A stretch of 13,213 bases of DNA from Ectocarpus siliculosus. Taxonomy: Eukaryota; Sar; Phaeophyceae; Ectocarpales; Ectocarpaceae. Position 1 is the first letter of the stretch; each line of letters begins with the position of its first letter. This document shows positions 1 to 7,819 of the stretch, one piece after another. The DNA lies in NCBI GenBank assembly GCA_000310025.1, contig FN649731.1:60805-74017 (forward strand). The letters run 5' to 3'. The notes below the pieces were generated by a model. It saw only the letters and a list, made by a program, of their open reading frames with translations, ran no database searches and had not been told where the DNA came from. A program made the position numbers and the translations under genes.

Positions 1-93
1 GCGGCGGCGATAGCCGAGAGCAGGGATTTTTCATCAACAGTCTCCAGCGGCATAGTTTGAGCGCTATGGGCTTGGTAGGTTGCGGCATTGCTA
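1..93 (-). CDS. possible partial exon running off the left edge, unrecognised
   Basis: Read leftwards from about position 93, the minus strand stays open to the edge. It encodes a peptide beginning SNAATYQAHSAQT and ending KSLLSAIAA, with normal-looking composition. AG acceptors sit at 95-94 and 92-91. Either acceptor gives a phase-2 start, which fits the phase in which the candidate exon at 679-805 ends. The tract before the acceptor is not clearly pyrimidine-rich, so the splice site is weak. I do not recognise the family. It could equally be chance open sequence. Confidence 0.22.
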
Positions 94-678
94 CTGCTTA
101 CGGTGACGGCCAGCAGCCAATTCGTTTGGGTGCGTGTGCATGTTGTAGGACGGTTGGTATTCTTCTGTTGACCATGTGCCTGTTGTCTTAGCCAACCGGG
201 GGAAACCTTCAAAGCAGCCACGCACACCAACAGAATATTCTGAGCAACCGGGGAAAAATATGAAAAAAAAAAAAAACAAGACCCGTATCTACGGGAGACG
301 GATTAGTTGTGTTCAGGTTGAATTGCAAGTATTTCAAGAAAAGACAAAGAATGCGCAACGGGCACAGACATTTCTGTCGTCACATTTGGAAGAAGGAAAA
401 ATGTGGTACCTTTTGGACAAGGCACGAAACATGCGGGAAAATGCCAACAAGAGATGTGGGTTCTTTGATTTTTTGTAGTAGAAGCAAAGAAAAAAGCAAA
501 AGAGACAGCTGGACTGACATAACTCGGCGCCCGCCAATCAGCAGTCTCCATTTTCACTCGGCATCCTTTGTCGATGGAATAATTTCAGAAAACGATACCC
601 ATGTTTCTTCCTACTGTATGCATGCGTCGAGTTGCAACATTATTGACGCACAATCGGTATCCGACGGCGGCGACTCAC

Positions 679-805
679 ACCAGCACTTGAAATACACCTC
701 GACTTTTAGGATTGTACGGACCAAATCCGGCAGGTACCCGGGATTTCAAGCCGGTGATTTCAACCATGCGTTCGAGAAAGTGCTGCAATACTTCTGCCGC
801 GGCAT
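679..805 (-). CDS. candidate internal exon of an unrecognised minus-strand gene
   Basis: This 127-nt segment has strong splice signals on the minus strand. A pyrimidine run ending in CCCTCTAG (808-806 region) precedes it, and a consensus GTGAGT donor follows at 678-673. An alternative donor two bases earlier is also possible. It starts in phase 1 and ends in phase 2, encoding about 42 residues. Key stretches are AAAEVLQHFLERMVEITG (an amphipathic helix by pattern) and a Gly/Pro loop VPAGFGPYNPKSRG. I do not recognise the family. It lies on the same strand as the RAD6-type exon at 2283-2393 but shows no similarity to the rest of RAD6. It may belong to a separate gene continuing past the left edge, or be a chance exon-like segment. 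Confidence 0.35.
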
Positions 806-854
806 CTAGAGGGAGAGAGAGGCAACGAGGTCGGTCGTTTGGTGAGGCTGGTAC

Positions 855-884
855 GCAGCAGCAGCAGCAGCAGCAGCAGCAGCA
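855..884. repeat. (GCA)10 microsatellite
   Basis: Ten uninterrupted GCA units. In one plus frame they would read as poly-Gln. They lie about 50 bases upstream (in the minus sense) of the candidate exon at 679-805 and so are probably intronic or intergenic. Confidence 0.95.
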
Positions 885-2282
885 CGCCACCCGGCGAAAA
901 TGCTCCAACAAGCAGGTCGGCGGGACGCGCATCGGTACTCCAGGAACTTGTCTGTGTCAGGATGTACCGGCTGCGAGATCTTTCCAAACAAAAGCTGGAT
1001 ACAAAGAGCAGTTGTTTTGGTGGCGGTGTTGTCAAGGGAGGCATCGAACGCCGTGGGAAAAGTGCCGACGAACTTCCGTTCAGTCCGCGGTGCGGGGGAA
1101 AAGGCGATGCGCCGCCGTCCGCTCCTCCCAGCATGCGCGCGCAGCATGGGTGAAAGCCGCAAAGACAAAAAAAAACAAAAGGTTCCCCCGAAGGATGACC
1201 TACGGTTTGCAGGCTTCGCAGCACCACGTTATTGTACGCAACCTATGCAGCAAGGCCGTACCCCGTAGCTTGGGGATTGACACAGCGGCCTCGCCAATCC
1301 AGCGTCAAAAATCGAGTCGAGTTCCTCCTCTGTGTTTGTTTCTTGCGGTAAATGACCTTGAACCTGACCCAGTGGGCAATACAAAATGGAATATGTCGTG
1401 GAACGACAATTTAATTTCTAAACCACACACGGAGTGTTGCGTTCGCAAACGACGGCAGTAGTATCGCCACAAGGAAGTTAGTGCGTGCCCGCTAGTTAGC
1501 TATTTAGCACACCAAGGGCGGCACACGCGTTGACAAAAAAAAAAAAACGTTTCACAGGGAGCAGACAAAAAGAGACTTTCATGCGACATGTACTGCTGCC
1601 GCTCTCGACCAACCTGGGGACAGAGGACAGACCACTTTCACGGCATACCGTTGGAGGTACCTCGTGCAGCTATTCAGGAGGGCGTGCTCCTGTCCCTCTC
1701 GCCGTACCCCAAGGTACCTATTTAGCTGAGACGACGACACCTATCTATCTACACCGTAGTCGGATCTAAAAATAAAGGTATGTTCTCCCTCTCATAATTA
1801 CTATTTGTTGACCTGAATTGTGTCCGCTGCTTCGCGAACAACAAAGTCTGGATGGGCACAGCAGTAGGATACACCAGTACGCCTTCACACCTGTCAAGGG
1901 TGGCTTCGGTGACTGAGAGGGGAGTGTATATGTACGCCCATACGCCGGCGTTGTAGTCTGCCTCAACCCACGCGGGATAGTCTAAGTGCAACAACAAGTC
2001 CCATTCAACATAGTGTGAGAGAGACAACAGAACTTTACAGACACACGCCCGGAGCGTACGCGTCCACGCCCCTTGCGAAGGCCGGTGCAGGCTACACGTG
2101 CGATCGCCCCTGGCGGGGCTCACGCTTCCTCCCATATCTGCTGCCACCTACTGCTGTGCAAGCAACCAGCTGTAAGCTCTCGGCGCTGACGAAAATGGAG
2201 GAACGACGTGCGAATTTGATTTTTCGAGTTTTCCTTGTTGTACACAGAGCAGCGGGTGATCAAACTCAACAACAACACCCAC
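885..2282. other. mostly non-coding stretch left of the RAD6-type exon
   Basis: No recognisable protein domain or RNA gene is visible here on either strand. It holds an A13 run at 1535-1547, a plus-strand open frame from the ATG at 766 to 1461 that is unusually rich in Arg and Cys, and a minus-strand open segment at 1363-1243 considered under findings. If the RAD6-type exon is functional, this is its first intron. Confidence 0.5.
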
Positions 2283-2393
2283 CTGCCACGCCAGGATGTT
2301 ATTGTCCATCGGCGCCCCCGTGACACCAGACGGAGGGTCGTTCTGGAGCCGCCTGAAGTCCCGCATCAATCGTCTTCTAGCCGGAGTCGACAT
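2283..2393 (-). CDS. RAD6: first coding exon of a RAD6/UBC2-type ubiquitin-conjugating enzyme (E2), remainder not found
   Basis: These 37 codons start at the ATG at 2393 (context AAGGATG, purine at -3) and end at a CAG|GTGGGT donor (2283/2282), phase 0. The peptide begins [17 protein letters not shown] and continues DPPSGV, GAP and NNI..W. It aligns without gaps to the N-terminus of RAD6/UBE2A, covering the first helix and first strand of the UBC fold. In the family this E2 works with RING E3s to ubiquitinate PCNA and histone H2B in the nucleus. The catalytic core is absent here: no HPN motif, no active-site Cys region, and no IFGP or YPNKPP block. I read all minus-strand sequence to position 1 without finding these. 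The gene either has a first intron longer than 2.28 kb, or this is an orphan (duplicated or captured) exon. Identity of the exon is secure; function of the locus is not. Confidence 0.85.
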
Positions 2394-3875
2394 CCTTGTG
2401 AGTGTGAGAACACAACGTTGTGTGTGTGAGCCCGAACCTCTGCCCACGTGTAGATCACACCGCCGGGGACGTTCGCCGCAAGCAAAAATTAACGGTCGTG
2501 CTCTCTCCCCAGACCTGCAGACAAGCGTCACCTCAGAGCCAGGCTGCGGTATCCGACGGTGTGCGTGTCTTTAGACCTGGTTTCGGAGAGTGTGCCTGGG
2601 TTAGGCGTGGTCTGTGGCATTTTGGACTGGTCGTTCCTCCGACGGATACCCCCCCCCCCCCCCGCTTTGTTTCAATAGACGTTTACGTGGCGACCCCCCA
2701 TCGAGTGGAGTGGAGTTTGATGGAGTGAGGATATTGGATATAGGAGGGTACCTGCCTGTATGTGGTCGGTATCTTGTTGTCGTGTTGTACAGCAGTAGTC
2801 TCCGCAGGTTGGACTGTACCTAGTAGCACGAAACGATGCACCTTGCAGACTATTGATGTGACAAGTTTCTAATTTCATGTATTGCGTCGATACGTTCGGT
2901 ATTTACTGCCTCTGTGTACAACAGCAGCGAGCAATAGCTGCTGTTACATGTATCTGCAGACGACGAGCAGATTAGCAGTCTCCATCTCTCTTTTCAAACA
3001 AAGCCAGGAAAATGCATCATAAGGAGACTGCGCGGGAAACCGGACGTTCGTCCGAAGAGTTCTAGCCGCAAATCGTCCAACATCAGCATCCATCTGCACG
3101 TGACATCGACCTGCTTGGAAGCGATTTATGGTGAAATATCTGAGACTCAGAAGCTGCTATCGAGGGTATCATAGAAAGTTAGAACCACCGATTGCTTCCC
3201 GTGCTGACAAAAAAATCGGTGGACAAGGCAATCTGTCTCGCCTGCTCTCGGTCACACGTTTCAGCAGTCAAGCAGCTCTGAATGGACGAGAGAGAGGCGG
3301 TCTCTACTACAGCTTTCTGCCCTCTCTTGCTATAGCCCCCTCTCCCCCTCCCTGGGGACCGGCTTCGAAGAGATGTTCTGGAGAATTTTTGCTACCTGCT
3401 TGTGGAGCAATTCCGAACCATTAACTCTGACGCTCCGAGGGCTCTCGCTCCTTCCCGCCATGTACGTCCATATTCGCAAGATATCCCCACAAAATAAAAG
3501 CATCATTTCCAACAACATTTGGAACCCAGCTCTAATAGCTGCATCTACTTCCGTGCCAGACTCAAACCAATTCACTTGGTTGTTGCCTAGAGAACGTGTT
3601 GGATTGCTGGCATAGCACCCTGCATGTGCGATAGCAGCGCTCTATACTCGCACAATCTCCCTACCCTCAGCCTACACCGGAGGAGCAGAGAGTTATTTCC
3701 CGTAAAGGTGTGCCAACCTCTCCCATACTACATACCTGATACTAAACATTCTTCACGCGGAGGTGAACAACTTAATTCCTCTTACCCCCCAGAAGTTCAG
3801 CCGTGGATCCCCCGCCCTTCCCCAGTGAGCCCCGCCGTATTAAATGCTCTCTTCCCAAAGGAAATCTAACAGGGT
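2394..3875. other. intergenic region between the RAD6-type exon and the ferredoxin 3' end
   Basis: About 1.5 kb with no protein I can recognise in any frame. It should contain the promoter and 5' UTR of the RAD6-type exon (upstream in the minus sense) and the end of the ferredoxin transcript. Several open frames of 60-100 codons occur, but none has family-like sequence or convincing splice sites. It contains the C15 run listed separately. Confidence 0.6.
2649..2663. repeat. C15 homopolymer
   Basis: Fifteen consecutive C bases on the plus strand (G on the minus) in the intergenic region, about 255 bases upstream of the RAD6-type start codon. Run length may be unreliable because homopolymers are error-prone. 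Confidence 0.9.
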
Positions 3876-3881
3876 TTTATT
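3876..3881 (-). terminator. AATAAA polyadenylation signal of the ferredoxin gene
   Basis: The minus strand reads AATAAAA starting 53 bases after the ferredoxin TAG (3936-3934). Its position suits a eukaryotic poly(A) signal. Hexamer usage in this lineage is loose, so its role is inferred. Confidence 0.5.
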
Positions 3882-3933
3882 GGATCCATGCGTGGTGCAA
3901 GCAGAGCGTGGCCTGATGTGCCCCTTCCTTCTA

Positions 3934-4035
3934 CTATGATCGATCGCTGAACTGGGCGCCGACGAGTTCGTCCTCTTCTACCGATCGGATCGTCACGTCC
4001 GACCTGGCGTACGTGCAGCACGTCAGCGCGTATCC
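3934..4035 (-). CDS. ferredoxin exon 4 (fourth cysteine and C-terminus)
   Basis: 102 nt after a CCAG| acceptor, 33 codons plus TAG. It begins GYALTCCTYARSDVTI, supplying the fourth ligand (first Cys of the CC pair), and ends with an acidic VEEDELVG tail. It is too short for routine open-frame listing and was found from the missing fourth cysteine. Confidence 0.93.
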   Translation of the reverse strand, partial: GYALTCCTYARSDVTIRSVEEDELVGAQFSDRS

Positions 4036-7000
4036 CTGGCATGATTTTCAGATAGCGTGTGTATGGGCGGAGAAATAACAGCGAGCGCGAGACCGATATG
4101 AGCGGGATGCTTGCGAAAAAACAAACGCAAGATGACGTTCATGGCATGCACATGCTGAGACACGGGAGGAAGACAACTTTGGAGGCACTGCTGTTGCCGA
4201 GCAAGCAAACACCAACCGATCAGTCTCCCGAGATGCGCCGCAAGTACGATTATGTGAGGGTGGCCGACAACGAATCTATGGTGCCATGTGTCCTCCTCGA
4301 GAAACAAACGAGCCTTTTTTCCACCCATATGTGTTCCACGTCGGTGTCGCCCGTATCATTAAGAAGGGAGTCGAGTCAGGTTAAGAGTGATGCTCGTTTC
4401 GACTCAGAGAATACCCGACGCCGCCGTGTATTTCTTTCTCCGAAATGAAAAAAAAGGCGAACACACAACGCAGCATCACCACCAACGACCCAACATTACA
4501 GCCACAACTTTCATCATCGAACAACAAACAGCAGAAGAAGCAGAAAAAAGAAGAAAAAAAAATCGTCCTCCACCCACCAGCGCCGTGACGCTATCCTCCA
4601 GCGTCCCGTCGCTCTGGTCCACCTCCCCGCTCACCACCTTAGAGGGGCACGTCAGGCACACGCCGAGCTTGCAGTCGTGCGGAAGGTCGATGTCGTTGTC
4701 GAGGGCGGCCTCAAGGATGGTGGTGTTTTCGTCCACCTCCAGCACCGTGGACGTTCCCTCGTGCTGGTTCGCAGAAGAAACAACAACGACGGCAATAAAT
4801 AAATTAAAAAAAGGGAAGCCGCGAAGGATAAAAAATAAAAAATAAAACACAGACAAGAGGCTGTGGTTATGGTGGTCATGACCACATAATGGTGCGACGA
4901 TGTGGTCACTATCTATTTGAGTTTGGTCCTTCTTGGGGCTGTAGAACAGCGGTGTGGTGTGCCCGTAATCATGGCGGCGGGAGGCCTTGCGCTCGGACTC
5001 CAGCACGGTGGATATACTGGTGTACCCGCACACGGTGGATTTACCCTCGCGCTGTAGGTGAGCTACTGTGCACATAACCAACCGGAAAAAAGAACTTGGT
5101 AGATACAAAGCAGAGATGCTACCGTCATCAATATGTAGGTTGGTAGGTTCCACAGCATGGTAGTGATGCCAGAGTCGGTAGCGTGCACTATTTTTGTTGG
5201 TAGGTTCCACAGCATGGTGGTGATGCCAGAGTCGGTAGCGTGCACTATTTTTGTCCATGTTGGGCACGGACGGTTAAACCTGCTTGAGCTGCACAATCGT
5301 ACAATAGACGTTTAAGAGTTGACGGATATCGAGGGGCGAAACAACACAAAAAATGAATACTCTTGATACACAAGTCCCGTAGTGTGTTGAATCTGACTCT
5401 ACCGTTACCCCCACGTCTACGAGGCTTCTAGTGGTGCAACGCAACCTCTATCGACATTCTTGTCCTTCCATCTTTGGCATTCTTGACTAGACTTTCCCCT
5501 CAGACACCCTATGTACCCAAATAGACCCCTACTGCGGGTTCGAAAGGCCACCTCATTGGTATCCTACCGATGGCATTGCTTGTTGTGTGCGCACAGAGCG
5601 CGAGGGCGACCTCTCCGGTTTCCAAGCTGAACCCTCGATCGAAGTCTATCCTCGGACGAAACGCGAATCGTAAGTATTTCGGTGTCAACAAGGGAGCTCA
5701 GGAGAGATGCCCTATTAATAGGTACCGACAAGCCGCCCGCATGAGGAATACTACATAGGAAATGGCGAACACGCCGGAAATCCTGGACGCTATGGCTGCG
5801 TGCCGAGCGCCTGCTACGGACCGTCGGGAAAAGGTAACTGTTCTCATCTACTCCTGCTCTTTACCTCTTTTCGAATGGTCATCACGATAGGCCTGTTCCG
5901 AACAAAGACATGCAAACACCCAAGAAAAGAACGGAAACAAGGCATACGCGAAACAAAAAACCATGCGACTTGTAAAACCCCCATATATAGTTGGAAAAAA
6001 ACGAAGACGCCACACCGTATTGCTGCGGCCCGTTCATCCCGGATGGACTCCCGTCCAACCGTACGAAAACTTGCTCAACTCAACAGGTAAGACTACTGTA
6101 GGCACCCGTTCTCTCGCAGCGAAGGCGAAAGTTTGCTCGCATTTAAGCCTTTGGTGCGAGAGAACGGGTGCCCAATCCTACCTGTTGGGGTTGAGTGCGT
6201 TGACAATGCCGGAACGCGATGCCATCCGGGGTGAACGGACCGCAGCAGCATGTGAATGGTCATGTACTTGTGTATCATGTAGGCCGCACCGGCACTATTA
6301 ACAATACAATACAGAACGACTTGGCATTTCAGTGTGCGCAAGCCGAAAACATCGGCATTATTGTACCGGGCACCGTTACTAATCAACCGGCAGTGTAGAG
6401 GGACCCCCGCAGTATTGGAAGACCAGTCGCATATTTTTCGTCATCCTCGTGTTTTTTTTTTCCTTCTGTGACTCCTGGTGCGCGTCCAAAACGCCGAAAA
6501 AGACACATATTTGGGCGTCCAGGAATAAACGGGATGACACACACATTGGGAAACAACCTGAACCTCTGGGGATCGGTGGTCTGAAAGTCCACGAAATCTC
6601 CGTTCGCTGCACAGCAGTAGCTCTTGTCTCACCTCAATAGTGACCTGGTGCATCTGCAGGGTAGAGAAGGTTGGCCGCGCGGTTTCTTTTCGTGCCCGCC
6701 TCGTGCTATCGCTAGCGCGACTGCTGCCCAAGGTAGCAGCGGCCGATCGGATGGCGGGTGTCCCGTATGGGACAAAGCCTACGCCATGCGGTTGCAAGCC
6801 GGGCAGGAGACACAGAGAGAAGGAGTACACAAGCAGCAACAGCAGTTACAGAGATGCTCAAAGTTTATTCGAAGTACATACACATACGCACACGTAGATA
6901 GTAGAATAGAGACGTGGGTGTTCCAAGGGCGCCTTGTCTATAATAAGTGCAGCTGGTTTATGCGTATGGGTATAGCCAGGTTATGCCCATAGTCGGGAGT

Positions 7001-7819
7001 GAGGTGTCGAGATAGGCGTCGAAGAGCATAGGCATATCGGGGTACACGCATCGGTACCGCTCCCCGATGGTTTTTAACCAAATGAAAGTAACGGGTCATA
7101 ACCGGAGGTGGTACAAAAAGATACGGTGAGGCATAGCACCACGCAGGCTCTGTGGCACATGTTCGCCTGAATGAAAGACCCGGATAATCGAGTGCAGCCA
7201 TTGTTTGTGCCATGCAAGCCTCCTCTCCCGCCTGGCTGTCGCGGTCAATGCACTTGTCGTATGAAGAGCAATGCAATGCTCTAGCATTGTGCTCACGTCC
7301 GGTGCGCTCGCTCATACACGCGCAGATCGAGACTTGGGTGTTCAAGTTTTCGGCATGACGTAATCTGACTCGAAGGTTCCACAGCATGATCAGATTGCAC
7401 GTGTTCATGATCGATCATGATCATACCCACGGACCATGGAAAGTTTTCTCGGTGTTGCCTAGCCTCGCACAGGCGTGGAAAGATAGGAATGTATCACGAG
7501 CACAAGCGTACGTGGACACACAGCCTGGTACCAAGGACGCCGCTAACGACACCGACACACGCGAAGTGGACACATGGACACACACATGCTCCGAGGATGC
7601 CGCAATCGAACATGCGGGTCTGCCAACACAAACGCACGAAGATGTAACTCTCGAAGCCGACGTCTCCATCAACCGACTACTGCTTGTGGTGCGTGTGGTG
7701 CGTGTCGCGCAGAACAGTCCGTCCTTACATGATCTCCCTCCCTCGCACACACGCGCACCTTGTGTGACGCCCATCAAAGCCAAGAATGCTCCCGCTGTAC
7801 ACGCGTCAACGCCCCTCAT
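3934..7819 (-). CDS. plastid-targeted [2Fe-2S] ferredoxin, FdC1 type (four exons)
   Basis: Joining exons 7819-7759, 6778-6633, 4763-4578 and 4035-3934 gives 164 residues and a TAG stop, with every splice phase matching. Residues 1-21 resemble a signal peptide (basic start, core AGAFLALMGV). Residue 22 starts FVP, followed by a Ser/Arg/Thr-rich segment, a bipartite presequence typical of secondary red plastids. The mature domain begins near HQVTIE and carries the cluster motif CKLGVCLTCP with Cys at 100, 105, 108 and 137. The last gap is 28 residues, as in plant FdC1, rather than 29 as in photosynthetic PetF. CLTCP and DQS.GTL also match FdC1. The C-terminus ends acidic (SVEEDELVG...). The expected role is stromal one-electron transfer, with partner specificity different from PetF. 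Odd points are a second Cys beside the last ligand and Ala where relatives have Pro after it. The start is the first in-frame ATG, with A at -3. Confidence 0.88.
4036..4577 (-). other. ferredoxin intron 3
   Basis: 542 nt, GTGGGT...CCAG. The part near the donor is A/T-rich on the minus strand (T runs), and no other gene is seen inside. Confidence 0.85.
4578..4763 (-). CDS. ferredoxin exon 3 (three of four cluster cysteines)
   Basis: 186 nt, acceptor ACCAG| after a T-rich tract, donor CTG|GTGGGT, phase 0 at both ends. It starts HEGTSTVLEV and contains the CKLGVCLTCP cluster loop, then VSGEVDQSDGTLEDSV. It is GC-richer than the surrounding intron, as expected for coding sequence. Confidence 0.95.
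4998..5051 (-). pseudogene. decayed in-frame copy of ferredoxin exon 3 start with its own acceptor
   Basis: On the minus strand CACCTACAG| is followed by codons for REGKSTV, then nine inserted codons, then LE, matching HEGTSTV..LE at the true exon 3 start. About 24 of 30 aligned bases agree before similarity fades. The insertion is a 27-bp offset duplication sharing ATCCACCGTG (5040-5031 and 5013-5004). The copy lies 288 bases (96 codons) upstream of exon 3, in the same frame, with no stop between. It looks like a tandem partial exon duplication. It could be silent debris or an alternative 3' splice site. Confidence 0.5.
5140..5253. repeat. 57-bp tandem duplication, two copies
   Basis: Copies at 5140-5196 and 5197-5253 differ at a single base (A/G). 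The unit is 19 codons long, so it does not disturb the minus open frame that leads into ferredoxin exon 3. A 15-base core, AGGTTCCACAGCATG, recurs at 7374-7388 in ferredoxin intron 1. Confidence 0.95.
6022..6247. repeat. long imperfect inverted repeat (foldback) in ferredoxin intron 2
   Basis: Arms at about 6022-6118 and 6155-6247 are separated by 36 bases. The inner 18 bases are perfectly complementary (GGCACCCGTTCTCTCGCA at 6101-6118 against 6155-6172), and AAGGC/GCCTT can extend the stem toward the loop. The outer arms share CCCGGATGG and CTCAAC..CAACAGGTA with scattered mismatches. It may be an inverted duplication of a short segment, a foldback element remnant or a small-RNA precursor. 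Confidence 0.85.
6633..6778 (-). CDS. ferredoxin exon 2 (transit peptide and first strand)
   Basis: 146 nt, preceded by a pyrimidine-rich tract and GCGTAG acceptor, ending ATTGAG|GTGAGA, phase 0. It encodes FVPYGTPAIRS, then a Ser/Ala/Arg-rich transit segment and MHQVTIE. The last residues align with the KVTVE strand that precedes HEG in plant FdC1, which fixes the junction to exon 3. Confidence 0.82.
6779..7758 (-). other. ferredoxin intron 1
   Basis: 980 nt, GTGCGC...GTAG. It contains a 16-bp palindrome near 7411-7426 (TCATGATCGATCATGA), a short hairpin at 6965-6991 and two loosely similar segments around 6908 and 7328. Open frames on both strands in 7386-7876 lack family features. Confidence 0.65.
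7759..7819 (-). CDS. ferredoxin exon 1 (signal peptide)
   Basis: 61 nt, ATG at 7819, ending CAAG|GTGCGC, phase 1. It encodes 20 residues plus the first base of Gly21. A basic/polar start and hydrophobic core (AFLALMGV) fit an ER signal peptide. The remote position (980-nt intron) makes this the least certain exon, but phase, signal character and the FVP that follows agree. Confidence 0.65.

Larger units (their letters stand above)
4764..6632 (-). other. ferredoxin intron 2
   Basis: 1869 nt, GTGAGA...CCAG. It holds a degenerate copy of the exon 3 start (4998-5051), a 57-bp tandem duplication (5140-5253) and a long foldback (6022-6247), each listed separately. In the exon 3 frame there is no stop from about 5267 down into exon 3. 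No independent gene is recognised. Confidence 0.78.

Noticed and set aside
766-1461. Plus-strand open frame of about 231 codons with a poly-Gln run
   Set aside because: Composition is dominated by Arg, Cys and Ser, it resembles no family, and the poly-Gln comes from the GCA microsatellite. It is most likely chance open sequence.
1749-2147. Minus-strand frame of 132 codons downstream of the RAD6-type exon
   Set aside because: No UBC-fold motifs and no suitable splice acceptor in frame; treated as intronic or intergenic.
3010-3170. Exon-like peptides in several frames around 3010-3170
   Set aside because: Three different frames on both strands gave equally plausible short peptides, showing that appearance alone is not evidence here; no good splice pair.
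5570-5758. Plus-strand ATG frame of 62 codons starting MALLVVCAQSARATS, with a GTAAGT-like donor inside
   Set aside because: It lies inside ferredoxin intron 2 on the opposite strand, matches no family I know, and no partner exon fits convincingly.
5762-5833. Short plus-strand exon-like piece (MANTPEILDAMAAC...) before a GTAACT donor
   Set aside because: No recognisable continuation, a single short segment within an intron; plausible-looking peptides of this size arise often by chance here.
5963-6085. Plus-strand frame ending at CAACAG|GTAAGA
   Set aside because: Most of it is one arm of the foldback. The donor-like motif is mirrored in the other arm, so it is better explained by the inverted repeat.
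7396-7427. Palindromic ATGATC-rich cluster considered as a regulatory operator
   Set aside because: Lies within an intron of the ferredoxin gene and is a simple short palindrome with no supporting context.
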